A stretch of 64,000 nucleotides of DNA from Sisyra terminalis (lineage: Eukaryota; Arthropoda; Insecta; Neuroptera; Sisyridae): assembly GCA_958496175.1 (NCBI GenBank), contig OY292277.1, forward strand, positions 62,001 to 126,000, read 5' to 3'. The notes beneath the pieces are model-generated. The model was not told the origin of the DNA, did no database searches, and was given only the letters and a program-made list of their open reading frames with translations. Both the position numbers and the translations under genes were made by a program. Positions within the stretch are counted from its first letter, which is position 1; each line of letters starts with the position of its first letter. Below, piece after piece: positions 23,698-36,179 of this stretch.

Positions 23698-24170
23698 TTG
23701 TTAAATTCAAATTTTCTCACAATTGTAAAAATCATTACAAAATTGATCAGTCTTTTCAAATATAAATTTTCCTCGTTTGTTAAATTCAAATTTTCTCACA
23801 ATGTAAAAATCAATACAAAATTGAACAGTCTTTTCAAATATAAATTTTCCTCGTTTGTTAAATTCAAATTTTCTCACAATAGTAAAAATCAATACAAAAT
23901 TGAACAGTCTTTTCAAATATAAATTTTCCTCGTTTGTTAAATTCAAATTTTCTCACAATTGTAAAAATCAATACAAAATTTAACAGTCTTTTCAAATATA
24001 AATTTTCCTCGTTTGTTAAATTCAAATTTTCTCACAATTGTAAAAATCAATACAAAATTGAACAGTCTTTTCAAATATAAATTTTCCTCGTTTGTTAAAT
24101 TCAAATTTTCTCACAATTGTAAAAATCAATACAAAATTGAACAGTCTTTTCAAATATAAATTTTCCTCGT
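23698..24170. repeat. Island of divergent class H monomers
   Basis: Six consecutive H-class monomers carry private changes. These are aaatcattac with gatcag (about 23733-23748), a 1-bp-shortened caatgtaaaaatc (about 23801), caatagtaaaa (about 23878) and tttaacag (about 23978). No K monomer occurs in this stretch. Private variants mean that this stretch has been less homogenised by exchange than its neighbours. Confidence 0.78.
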
Positions 24171-24720
24171 TTGTTAAATTCAAATTTTCTCACAATTTTA
24201 AAAATCAATACAAAAATGAACAGTCTTTTCACATATAATTTTTCCTCGTTTGTTAAATTCAAATTTTCTAAACTGGTAAAAATCAATACAAAATTGAACA
24301 GTCTTTTCAAATATAAATTTTCCTCGTTTGTTAAATTCAAATTTTCTCACAATTTTAAAAATCAATACAAAATTGAACAGTCTTTTCAAATATAAATTTT
24401 CCTCGTTTGTTAAATTCAAATTTTCTAAACTGGTATAAATCAATACAAAATTGAATAGTCTTTTCAAATATAAATTTTCCTCGTTTGTTAAATTCAAATT
24501 TTCTCACAATTGTAAAAATCAATACAAAATTGAACAGTCTTTTCACATATAAATTTTCCTCGTTTGTTAAATTCAAATTTTCTAAACTGGTAAAAATCAA
24601 TACAAAATTGAACAGTCTTTTCAAATATAAATTTTCCTCGTTTGTTAAATTCAAATTTTCTCACAATTGTAAAAATCAATACAAAATTGAACAGTCTTTT
24701 CAAATATAAATTTTCCTCGT
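24171..24720. repeat. Partial copy of 22526-22905
   Basis: From 24171 the array resumes the pattern of 22526 at offset 1,645: caaaaatgaac with atataatttttcc, then ggtataaatc with gaatagtc. The similarity fades after about 24550. The block ends with ordinary H and K monomers. Confidence 0.7.
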
Positions 24721-25328
24721 TTGTTAAATTCAAATTTTCTCACAATTGTAAAAGTCAATACAAAATTGAACAGTCTTTTTACATATAAATTTTCCTCGTT
24801 TGTTAAATTCAAATTTTCTCACAATTGTAAAAATCAATACAAAATTGAACCGTCTTTTCACATATAAATTTTCCTCGTTTGTTAAATTCAAATTTTCTAA
24901 ACTGGTAAAAATCAATACAAAATTGAACAGTCTTTTCAAATATAAATTTTCTTCGTTTGTTAAATTCAAATTTTCAAAACTGGTAAAAATCAATACAAAA
25001 TTGAACAGTCTTTTCAAATATAAATTCTCCTCGTTTGTTAAATTCAAATTTTCTAAACTAGTAAAAATCAATACAAAATTGAACAGTCTTTTCAAATATA
25101 AATTTTCCTCGTTTGTTAAATTCAAATTTTCTCACAATTTTAAAAATCAATACAAAATTGAACAGTCTTTTCAAATATAAATTCTCCTCGTTTGTTAAAT
25201 TCAAATTTTCTAAACTAGTAAAAATCAATACAAAATTGAACAGTCTTTTCAAATATAAATTTTCCTCGTTTGTTAAATTCAAATTTTCAAAACTGGTAAA
25301 AATCAATACAAAATTGAACAGTCTTTTC
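24720..25328. repeat. gaaccgtc / ttttcaaaactgg cassette, first occurrence
   Basis: This cassette is marked by gaaccgtc (about 24847), aaattttcttcg (about 24944) and ttttcaaaactgg (about 24972) in three neighbouring monomers. The same order recurs at about 28.46, 31.05, 32.46, 34.58, 46.20, 49.41, 54.35, 55.53, 57.18, 58.67 and 60.79 kb. It is the commonest higher-order landmark in the second half of the window, where most copies also carry cctcgtgtg. Confidence 0.8.
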
Positions 25329-26082
25329 AAATATAAATTTTCCTCGTTTGTTAAATTCAAATTTTCTCACAATTGTAAAAATCAATACAAAATTGAACAG
25401 TCTTTTCACATATAAATTTTCCTCGTTTGTTAAATTCAAATTTTCTTAACTGGTAAAAATCAATACAAAATTGAACAGTCTTTTCAAATATAAATTTTCC
25501 TCGTTTGTTAAATTCAAATTTTCTCACAATTGTAAAAATCAATACAAAATTGAACAGTCTTTTCAAATATAAATTCTCCTCGTTTGTTAAATTCAAATTT
25601 TCTAAACTAGTAAAAATCAATACAAAATTAAACAGTCTTTTCAAATATAAATTTTCCTCGTTTGTTAAATTCAAATTTTCTCACAATTTTAAAAATCAAT
25701 ACAAAATTGAACAGTCTTTTTACATATAAATTTTCCTCGTTTGTTAAATTCAAATTTTCTCACAATTGTAAAAATCAATACAAAATTGAACAGTCTTTTC
25801 TCATATAAATTTTCCTCGTTTGTTAAATTCAAATTTTCTCACAATTGTAAAAATCAATTCAAAATTGAACAGTCTTTTCACATATAAATTTTCCTCGTTT
25901 GTTAAATTCAAATTTTCTAAACTGGTAAAAATCTATACAAAATTGAACAGTCTTTTCAAATATAAATTTTCCTCGTTTGTTAAATTCAAATTTTCTCACA
26001 ATTTTAAAAATCAATACAAAATTGAACAGTCTTTTCAAATATAAATTTTCCTCGTTTGTTAAATTCAAATTTTCTCACAATT
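25329..26082. repeat. 754-bp block repeated 1,729 bases downstream
   Basis: This block matches 27058-27811 at offset 1,729. It contains ttttcttaactgg (about 25440), aaaattaaacag (about 25625), cttttctcata, aaaaatcaattc and aaaaatctatac. The left edge is caaata here against gaaata in the partner. The right edge is attg here against attt in the partner. Its last 416 bases equal the first 416 of the window. Confidence 0.88.
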
Positions 26083-27057
26083 GTAAAAATCAATACAAAA
26101 TTGAACAGTCTTTTTACATATAAATTTTCCTCGTTTGTTAAATTCAAATTTTCTCACAATTGTAAAAATCAATACAAAATTGAACAGTCTTTTCAAATAT
26201 AAATTCTCCTCGTTTGTTAAATTCAAATTTTCTAAACTAGTAAAAATCAATACAAAATTAAACAGTCTTTTCAAATATAAATTTTCCTCGTTTGTTAAAT
26301 TCAAATTTTCTCACAATTTTAAAAATCAATACAAAATTGAACAGTCTTTTTACATATAAATTTTCCTCGTTTGTTAAATTCAAATTTTCTCACAATTGTA
26401 AAAATCAATACAAAATTGAACAGTCTTTTCTCATATAAATTTTCCTCGTTTGTTAAATTCAAATTTTCTCACAATTGTAAAAATCAATACAAAATTGAAC
26501 AGTCTTTTCAAATATAAATTCTCCTCGTTTGTTAAATTCAAATTTTCTAAACTAGTAAAAATCAATACAAAATTGAACAGTCTTTTCAAATATAAATTTT
26601 CCTCGTTTGTTATATTCAAATTTTCTCACAATTGTAAAAATCAATACAAAATTGAACAGTCTTTTTACATATAAATTTTCCTCGTTTGTTAAATTCAAAT
26701 TTTCTCACAATTGTAAAAATCAATACAAAATTGAACAGTCTTTTCACATATAAATTTTCCTCGTTTGTTAAATTCAAATTTTCTAAACTGGTATAAATCA
26801 ATACAAAATTGAACAGTCTTTTCAAATATAAATTTTCCTCGTTTGTTAAATTCAAATTTTCTAAACTGGTAAAATTCAATACAAAATTGAACAGTCTTTT
26901 CAAATATAAATTTTCCTCGTTTGTTAAATTCAAATTTTCTAAACTGGTAAAAATCAATACAAAATTGAACAGTCTTTTCACATATAAATTTTCCTCGTTT
27001 GTTAAATTCAAATTTTCTAAACTGGTAAAAATCAATACAAAATTGAACAGTCTTTTG
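26083..27057. repeat. Satellite between the 754-bp copies, with a 7.5-kb-type cassette
   Basis: The first half repeats aaaattaaacag and cttttctcata monomers. The private gttatattcaa appears near 26610. From about 26640 to 27144 the order ggtataaatc, ggtaaaattc, gaaatata follows the cassette seen at 7.5, 8.7, 12.1, 13.2 and 14.1 kb. No gene is present. Confidence 0.72.
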
Positions 27058-27811
27058 AAATATAAATTTTCCTCGTTTGTTAAATTCAAATTTTCTCACA
27101 ATTGTAAAAATCAATACAAAATTGAACAGTCTTTTCACATATAAATTTTCCTCGTTTGTTAAATTCAAATTTTCTTAACTGGTAAAAATCAATACAAAAT
27201 TGAACAGTCTTTTCAAATATAAATTTTCCTCGTTTGTTAAATTCAAATTTTCTCACAATTGTAAAAATCAATACAAAATTGAACAGTCTTTTCAAATATA
27301 AATTCTCCTCGTTTGTTAAATTCAAATTTTCTAAACTAGTAAAAATCAATACAAAATTAAACAGTCTTTTCAAATATAAATTTTCCTCGTTTGTTAAATT
27401 CAAATTTTCTCACAATTTTAAAAATCAATACAAAATTGAACAGTCTTTTTACATATAAATTTTCCTCGTTTGTTAAATTCAAATTTTCTCACAATTGTAA
27501 AAATCAATACAAAATTGAACAGTCTTTTCTCATATAAATTTTCCTCGTTTGTTAAATTCAAATTTTCTCACAATTGTAAAAATCAATTCAAAATTGAACA
27601 GTCTTTTCACATATAAATTTTCCTCGTTTGTTAAATTCAAATTTTCTAAACTGGTAAAAATCTATACAAAATTGAACAGTCTTTTCAAATATAAATTTTC
27701 CTCGTTTGTTAAATTCAAATTTTCTCACAATTTTAAAAATCAATACAAAATTGAACAGTCTTTTCAAATATAAATTTTCCTCGTTTGTTAAATTCAAATT
27801 TTCTCACAATT
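27058..27811. repeat. Second copy of the 754-bp block
   Basis: This is the partner of 25329-26082 with the same rare variants. After 27811 the array continues with two catata K-A monomers in a row, unlike the first copy. Confidence 0.88.
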
Positions 27812-28365
27812 TTAAAAATCAATACAAAATTGAACAGTCTTTTCATATATAAATTCTCCTCGTTTGTTAAATTCAAATTTTCTAAACTAGTAAAAATCAA
27901 TACAAAATTGAACAGTCTTTTCATATATAAATTCTCCTCGTTTGTTAAATTCAAATTTTCTAAACTAGTAAAAATCAATACAAAATTGAACAGTCTTTTT
28001 ACATATAAATTTTCCTCGTTTGTTAAATTCAAATTTTCTCACAATTGTAAAAATCAATACAAAATTGAACAGTCTTTTCAAATATAAATTTTCCTCGTTT
28101 GTTAAATTCAAATTTTCTCACAATTGTAAAAGTCAATACAAAATTGAACAGTCTTTTTACATATAAATTTTCCTCGTTTGTTAAATTCAAATTTTCTCAC
28201 AATTGTAAAAATCAATACAAAATTGAACAGTCTTTTCAAATATAAATTTTCCTCGTTTGTTAAATTCAAATTTTCTCACAATTTTAAAAATCAATACAAA
28301 ATTGAACAGTCTTTTCACATATAAATTTTCCTCTTTTGTTAAATTCAAATTTTCTAAACTGGTAA

Positions 28366-29926
28366 AAATCAATACAAAATTGAACAGTCTTTTCAAATAT
28401 AAATTTTCCTCGTTTGTTAAATTCAAATTTTCTCACAATTGTAAAAATCAATACAAAATTGAACCGTCTTTTCACATATAAATTTTCCTCGTTTGTTAAA
28501 TTCAAATTTTCTAAACTGGTAAAAATCAATACAAAATTGAACAGTCTTTTCAAATATAAATTTTCTTCGTTTGTTAAATTCAAATTTTCAAAACTGGTAA
28601 AAATCAATACAAAATTGAACAGTCTTTTCAAATATAAATTCTCCTCGTTTGTTAAATTCAAATTTTCTAAACTAGTAAAAATCAATACAAAATTGAACAG
28701 TCTTTTCAAATATAAATTTTCCTCGTTTGTTAAATTCAAATTTTCTCACAATTTTAAAAATCAATACAAAATTGAACAGTCTTTTCAAATATAAATTCTC
28801 CTCGTTTGTTAAATTCAAATTTTCTAAACTAGTAAAAATCAATACAAAATTGAACAGTCTTTTTACATATAAATTTTCCTCGTTTGTTAAATTCAAATTT
28901 ACTCACAATTGTAAAAATCAATACAAAATTGAACAGTCTTTTCATATATAAATTTTCCTCGTTTGTTAAATTCAAATTTTCTCACAAATGTAAAAATCAA
29001 TACAAAATTGAACAGTCTTTTCACATATAAATTTTCCTCGTTTGTTAAATTCAAATTTTCTAAACTGGTAAAAATCAATACAAAATTGAACAGTCTTTTC
29101 AAATATAAATTTTCTTCGTTTGTTATTTTCAAATTTTCTCACAATTTTAAAAATCAATACAAAATTGAACAGTCTTTTCAAATATAAATTCTCCTCGTTT
29201 GTTAAATTCAAATTTTCTAAACTAGTAAAAATCAATACAAAATTGAACAGTCTTTTCAAATATAAATTTTCCTCGTTTGTTAAATTCAAATTTTCTCACA
29301 ATTTTAAAAATCAATACAAAATTGAACAGTCTTTTCAAATATAAATTCTCCTCGTTTGTTAAATTCAAATTTTCTAAACTAGTAAAAATCAATACAAAAT
29401 TGAACAGTCTTTTTACATATAAATTTTCCTCGTTTGTTAAATTCAAATTTACTCACAATTGTAAAAATCAATACAAAATTGAACAGTCTTTTCAAATATA
29501 AATTTTCCTCGTTTGTTAAATTCAAATTTTCTCACAATTTTAAAAATCAATACAAAATTGAACAGTCTTTTTACATATAAATTTTCCTCGTTTGTTAAAT
29601 TCAAATTTTCTCACAATTGTAAAAATCAATACAAAATTGAACAGTCTTTTCAAATATAAATTTTCCTCGTTTGTTAAATTCAAATTTTCTCACAATTTTA
29701 AAAATCAATACAAAATTGAACAGTCTTTTCACATATAAATTTTCCTCGTTTGTTAAATTCAAATTTTCTAAACTGGTAAAAATCAATACAAAATTGAACA
29801 GTCTTTTCAAATATAAATTTTCCTCGTTTGTTAAATTCAAATTTTCTCACAATTTTAAAAATCAATACAAAATTGAATAGTCTTTTCACATATAAATTTT
29901 CCTCGTTTGTTAAATTCAAATTTTCT
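28366..29926. repeat. 1,561-bp block repeated 4,004 bases downstream
   Basis: This block matches 32370-33930 at offset 4,004 (51 monomers), and 34490-36050 at 6,124. Markers in order are gaaccgtc, aaattttcttcg, ttttcaaaactgg, aaatttactcac, cacaaatgtaaaa, ttattttcaaat and gaatagtc. The left edge is ggtaaaa against ggtataa. The right edge is ctaaac against ctcaca at 29927/33931. Confidence 0.87.
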
Positions 29927-30674
29927 AAACTGGTAAAAATCAATACAAAATTGAACAGTCTTTTTACATATAAATTTTCCTCGTTTGTTAAATTCAAATT
30001 TTCTCACAATTGTAAAAATCAATACAAAATTGAACAGTCTTTTCAAATATAAATTTTCCTCGTTTGTTAAATTCAAATTTTCTCACAATTTTAAAAATCA
30101 ATACAAAATTGAACAGTCTTTTCAAATATAAATTCTCCTCGTTTGTTAAATTCAAATTTTCTAAACTAGTAAAAATCAATACAAAATTGAACAGTCTTTT
30201 CAAATATAAATTTTCCTCGTTTGTTAAATTCAAATTTTCTCACAATTTTAAAAATCAATACAAAATTGAACAGTCTTTTCAAATATAAATTCTCCTCGTT
30301 TGTTAAATTCAAATTTTCTAAACTAGTAAAAATCAATACAAAATTGAACAGTCTTTTTACATATAAATTTTCCTCGTTTGTTAAATTCAAATTTACTCAC
30401 AATTGTAAAAATCAATACAAAATTGAACAGTCTTTTCATATATAAATTTTCCTCGTTTGTTAAATTCAAATTTTCTCACAAATGTAAAAATCAATACAAA
30501 ATTGAACAGTCTTTTCACATATAAATTTTCCTCGTTTGTTAAATTCAAATTTTCTCACAATTTTAAAAATCAATACAAAATTGAACAGTCTTTTCAAATA
30601 TAAATTTTCCTCGTTTGTTAAATTCAAATTTTCTCACAATTTTAAAAATCAATACAAAATTGAACAGTCTTTTT
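29927..30674. repeat. Linking monomers between duplicated blocks
   Basis: About nine to ten monomers with H and K classes mixed. They include an aaatttactcac and cacaaatgtaaaa pair (about 30390 and 30478) that belongs to the same family as the flanking blocks. No gene is present. Confidence 0.72.
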
Positions 30675-31780
30675 ACATATAAATTTTCCTCGTTTGTTAA
30701 ATTCAAATTTTCTCACAATTGTAAAAATCAATACAAAAATGAACAGTCTTTTCAAATATAAATTTTCCTCGTTTGTTAAATTCAAATTTTCTAAACTAGT
30801 AAAAATCAATACAAAATTGAACAGTCTTTTTACATATAAATTTTCCTCGTTTGTTAAATTCAAATTTTCTCACAATTGTAAAAATCAATACAAAATTGAA
30901 CAGTCTTCACATATAAATTTTCCTCGTTTGTTAAATTCAAATTTTCTAAACTGGTATAAATCAATACAAAATTGAACAGTCTTTTCAAATATAAATTTTC
31001 CTCGTTTGTTAAATTCAAATTTTCTCACAATTGTAAAAATCAATACAAAATTGAACCGTCTTTTCACATATAAATTTTCCTCGTTTGTTAAATTCAAATT
31101 TTCTAAACTGGTAAAAATCAATACAAAATTGAACAGTCTTTTCAAATATTAATTTTCTTCGTTTGTTAAATTCAAATTTTCAAAACTGGTAAAAATCAAT
31201 ACAAAATTGAACAGTCTTTTCAAATATAAATTCTCCTCGTTTGTTAAATTCAAATTTTCTAAACTAGTAAAAATCAATACAAAATTGAACAGTCTTTTCA
31301 AATATAAATTTTCCTCGTTTGTTAAATTCAAATTTTCTCACAATTTTAAAAATCAATACAAAATTGAACAGTCTTTTCAAATATAAATTCTCCTCGTTTG
31401 TTAAATTCAAATTTTCTAAACTAGTAAAAATCAATACAAAATTGAACAGTCTTTTTACATATAAATTTTCCTCGTTTGTTAAATTCAAATTTACTCACAA
31501 TTGTAAAAATCAATACAAAATTGAACAGTCTTTTCATATATAAATTTTCCTCGTTTGTTAAATTCAAATTTTCTCACAAATGTAAAAATCAATACAAAAT
31601 TGAACAGTCTTTTCACATATAAATTTTCCTCGTTTGTTAAATTCAAATTTTCTAAACTGGTAAAAATCAATACAAAATTGAACAGTCTTTTCAAATATAA
31701 ATTTTCTTCGTTTGTTATTTTCAAATTTTCTCACAATTTTAAAAATCAATACAAAATTGAACAGTCTTTTCAAATATAAA
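30675..31780. repeat. Block repeated at offset 1,412 (18 monomers)
   Basis: About 30675-31780 matches about 32087-33190. Shared markers are caaaaatgaac, a 2-bp deletion giving cagtcttcacata (30901, 32313, 34433), ggtataaatc, gaaccgtc and ttttcaaaactgg. A private aaatattaattttc near 31147 marks this copy. The same order then continues in the 2,120-bp units. Confidence 0.8.
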
Positions 31781-34700
31781 TTTTCCTCGTTTGTTAAATT
31801 CAAATTTTCTCACAATTTTAAAAATCAATACAAAATTGAACAGTCTTTTCAAATATAAATTCTCCTCGTTTGTTAAATTCAAATTTTCTAAACTAGTAAA
31901 AATCAATACAAAATTGAACAGTCTTTTTACATATAAATTTTCCTCGTTTGTTAAATTCAAATTTACTCACAATTGTAAAAATCAATACAAAATTGAACAG
32001 TCTTTTCATATATAAATTTTCCTCGTTTGTTAAATTCAAATTTTCTCACAAATGTAAAAATCAATACAAAATTGAACAGTCTTTTCACATATAAATTTTC
32101 CTCGTTTGTTAAATTCAAATTTTCTCACAATTGTAAAAATCAATACAAAAATGAACAGTCTTTTCAAATATAAATTTTCCTCGTTTGTTAAATTCAAATT
32201 TTCTAAACTAGTAAAAATCAATACAAAATTGAACAGTCTTTTTACATATAAATTTTCCTCGTTTGTTAAATTCAAATTTTCTCACAATTGTAAAAATCAA
32301 TACAAAATTGAACAGTCTTCACATATAAATTTTCCTCGTTTGTTAAATTCAAATTTTCTAAACTGGTATAAATCAATACAAAATTGAACAGTCTTTTCAA
32401 ATATAAATTTTCCTCGTTTGTTAAATTCAAATTTTCTCACAATTGTAAAAATCAATACAAAATTGAACCGTCTTTTCACATATAAATTTTCCTCGTTTGT
32501 TAAATTCAAATTTTCTAAACTGGTAAAAATCAATACAAAATTGAACAGTCTTTTCAAATATAAATTTTCTTCGTTTGTTAAATTCAAATTTTCAAAACTG
32601 GTAAAAATCAATACAAAATTGAACAGTCTTTTCAAATATAAATTCTCCTCGTTTGTTAAATTCAAATTTTCTAAACTAGTAAAAATCAATACAAAATTGA
32701 ACAGTCTTTTCAAATATAAATTTTCCTCGTTTGTTAAATTCAAATTTTCTCACAATTTTAAAAATCAATACAAAATTGAACAGTCTTTTCAAATATAAAT
32801 TCTCCTCGTTTGTTAAATTCAAATTTTCTAAACTAGTAAAAATCAATACAAAATTGAACAGTCTTTTTACATATAAATTTTCCTCGTTTGTTAAATTCAA
32901 ATTTACTCACAATTGTAAAAATCAATACAAAATTGAACAGTCTTTTCATATATAAATTTTCCTCGTTTGTTAAATTCAAATTTTCTCACAAATGTAAAAA
33001 TCAATACAAAATTGAACAGTCTTTTCACATATAAATTTTCCTCGTTTGTTAAATTCAAATTTTCTAAACTGGTAAAAATCAATACAAAATTGAACAGTCT
33101 TTTCAAATATAAATTTTCTTCGTTTGTTATTTTCAAATTTTCTCACAATTTTAAAAATCAATACAAAATTGAACAGTCTTTTCAAATATAAATTCTCCTC
33201 GTTTGTTAAATTCAAATTTTCTAAACTAGTAAAAATCAATACAAAATTGAACAGTCTTTTCAAATATAAATTTTCCTCGTTTGTTAAATTCAAATTTTCT
33301 CACAATTTTAAAAATCAATACAAAATTGAACAGTCTTTTCAAATATAAATTCTCCTCGTTTGTTAAATTCAAATTTTCTAAACTAGTAAAAATCAATACA
33401 AAATTGAACAGTCTTTTTACATATAAATTTTCCTCGTTTGTTAAATTCAAATTTACTCACAATTGTAAAAATCAATACAAAATTGAACAGTCTTTTCAAA
33501 TATAAATTTTCCTCGTTTGTTAAATTCAAATTTTCTCACAATTTTAAAAATCAATACAAAATTGAACAGTCTTTTTACATATAAATTTTCCTCGTTTGTT
33601 AAATTCAAATTTTCTCACAATTGTAAAAATCAATACAAAATTGAACAGTCTTTTCAAATATAAATTTTCCTCGTTTGTTAAATTCAAATTTTCTCACAAT
33701 TTTAAAAATCAATACAAAATTGAACAGTCTTTTCACATATAAATTTTCCTCGTTTGTTAAATTCAAATTTTCTAAACTGGTAAAAATCAATACAAAATTG
33801 AACAGTCTTTTCAAATATAAATTTTCCTCGTTTGTTAAATTCAAATTTTCTCACAATTTTAAAAATCAATACAAAATTGAATAGTCTTTTCACATATAAA
33901 TTTTCCTCGTTTGTTAAATTCAAATTTTCTCACAATTTTAAAAATCAATACAAAATTGAACAGTCTTTTCAAATATAAATTCTCCTCGTTTGTTAAATTC
34001 AAATTTTCTAAACTAGTAAAAATCAATACAAAATTGAACAGTCTTTTTACATATAAATTTTCCTCGTTTGTTAAATTCAAATTTACTCACAATTGTAAAA
34101 ATCAATACAAAATTGAACAGTCTTTTCATATATAAATTTTCCTCGTTTGTTAAATTCAAATTTTCTCACAAATGTAAAAATCAATACAAAATTGAACAGT
34201 CTTTTCACATATAAATTTTCCTCGTTTGTTAAATTCAAATTTTCTCACAATTGTAAAAATCAATACAAAAATGAACAGTCTTTTCAAATATAAATTTTCC
34301 TCGTTTGTTAAATTCAAATTTTCTAAACTAGTAAAAATCAATACAAAATTGAACAGTCTTTTTACATATAAATTTTCCTCGTTTGTTAAATTCAAATTTT
34401 CTCACAATTGTAAAAATCAATACAAAATTGAACAGTCTTCACATATAAATTTTCCTCGTTTGTTAAATTCAAATTTTCTAAACTGGTATAAATCAATACA
34501 AAATTGAACAGTCTTTTCAAATATAAATTTTCCTCGTTTGTTAAATTCAAATTTTCTCACAATTGTAAAAATCAATACAAAATTGAACCGTCTTTTCACA
34601 TATAAATTTTCCTCGTTTGTTAAATTCAAATTTTCTAAACTGGTAAAAATCAATACAAAATTGAACAGTCTTTTCAAATATAAATTTTCTTCGTTTGTTA

Positions 34701-36050
34701 AATTCAAATTTTCAAAACTGGTAAAAATCAATACAAAATTGAACAGTCTTTTCAAATATAAATTCTCCTCGTTTGTTAAATTCAAATTTTCTAAACTAGT
34801 AAAAATCAATACAAAATTGAACAGTCTTTTCAAATATAAATTTTCCTCGTTTGTTAAATTCAAATTTTCTCACAATTTTAAAAATCAATACAAAATTGAA
34901 CAGTCTTTTCAAATATAAATTCTCCTCGTTTGTTAAATTCAAATTTTCTAAACTAGTAAAAATCAATACAAAATTGAACAGTCTTTTTACATATAAATTT
35001 TCCTCGTTTGTTAAATTCAAATTTACTCACAATTGTAAAAATCAATACAAAATTGAACAGTCTTTTCATATATAAATTTTCCTCGTTTGTTAAATTCAAA
35101 TTTTCTCACAAATGTAAAAATCAATACAAAATTGAACAGTCTTTTCACATATAAATTTTCCTCGTTTGTTAAATTCAAATTTTCTAAACTGGTAAAAATC
35201 AATACAAAATTGAACAGTCTTTTCAAATATAAATTTTCTTCGTTTGTTATTTTCAAATTTTCTCACAATTTTAAAAATCAATACAAAATTGAACAGTCTT
35301 TTCAAATATAAATTCTCCTCGTTTGTTAAATTCAAATTTTCTAAACTAGTAAAAATCAATACAAAATTGAACAGTCTTTTCAAATATAAATTTTCCTCGT
35401 TTGTTAAATTCAAATTTTCTCACAATTTTAAAAATCAATACAAAATTGAACAGTCTTTTCAAATATAAATTCTCCTCGTTTGTTAAATTCAAATTTTCTA
35501 AACTAGTAAAAATCAATACAAAATTGAACAGTCTTTTTACATATAAATTTTCCTCGTTTGTTAAATTCAAATTTACTCACAATTGTAAAAATCAATACAA
35601 AATTGAACAGTCTTTTCAAATATAAATTTTCCTCGTTTGTTAAATTCAAATTTTCTCACAATTTTAAAAATCAATACAAAATTGAACAGTCTTTTTACAT
35701 ATAAATTTTCCTCGTTTGTTAAATTCAAATTTTCTCACAATTGTAAAAATCAATACAAAATTGAACAGTCTTTTCAAATATAAATTTTCCTCGTTTGTTA
35801 AATTCAAATTTTCTCACAATTTTAAAAATCAATACAAAATTGAACAGTCTTTTCACATATAAATTTTCCTCGTTTGTTAAATTCAAATTTTCTAAACTGG
35901 TAAAAATCAATACAAAATTGAACAGTCTTTTCAAATATAAATTTTCCTCGTTTGTTAAATTCAAATTTTCTCACAATTTTAAAAATCAATACAAAATTGA
36001 ATAGTCTTTTCACATATAAATTTTCCTCGTTTGTTAAATTCAAATTTTCT
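31774..36050. repeat. 27-monomer (2,120-bp) higher-order tandem unit, two copies
   Basis: Bases 31774-33930 match 33894-36050 at offset 2,120. The left edge is caaata against cacata at 31773/33893. The right edge is ctcaca against ctaaac at 33931/36051. Fifteen or more landmark positions keep the offset, including caaaaatgaac, cagtcttcacata, gaaccgtc, ttttcaaaactgg, aaatttactcac, cacaaatgtaaaa, ttattttcaaat and gaatagtc. The match is slightly longer than one period, as expected for a true tandem unit. Confidence 0.92.
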
Positions 36051-36179
36051 AAACTGGTAAAAATCAATACAAAATTGAACAGTCTTTTCAAATATAAATT
36101 TTCCTCGTTTGTTAAATTCAAATTTTCTAAACTGGTAAAAATCAATACAAAATTGAACAGTCTTTTCAAATATAAATTT

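Noticed and set aside
28284..36050. Possible mobile element indicated by sharp block edges
   Set aside because: The edges are changes from one monomer variant to another within the same satellite. There are no terminal repeats, target-site duplications or coding regions.
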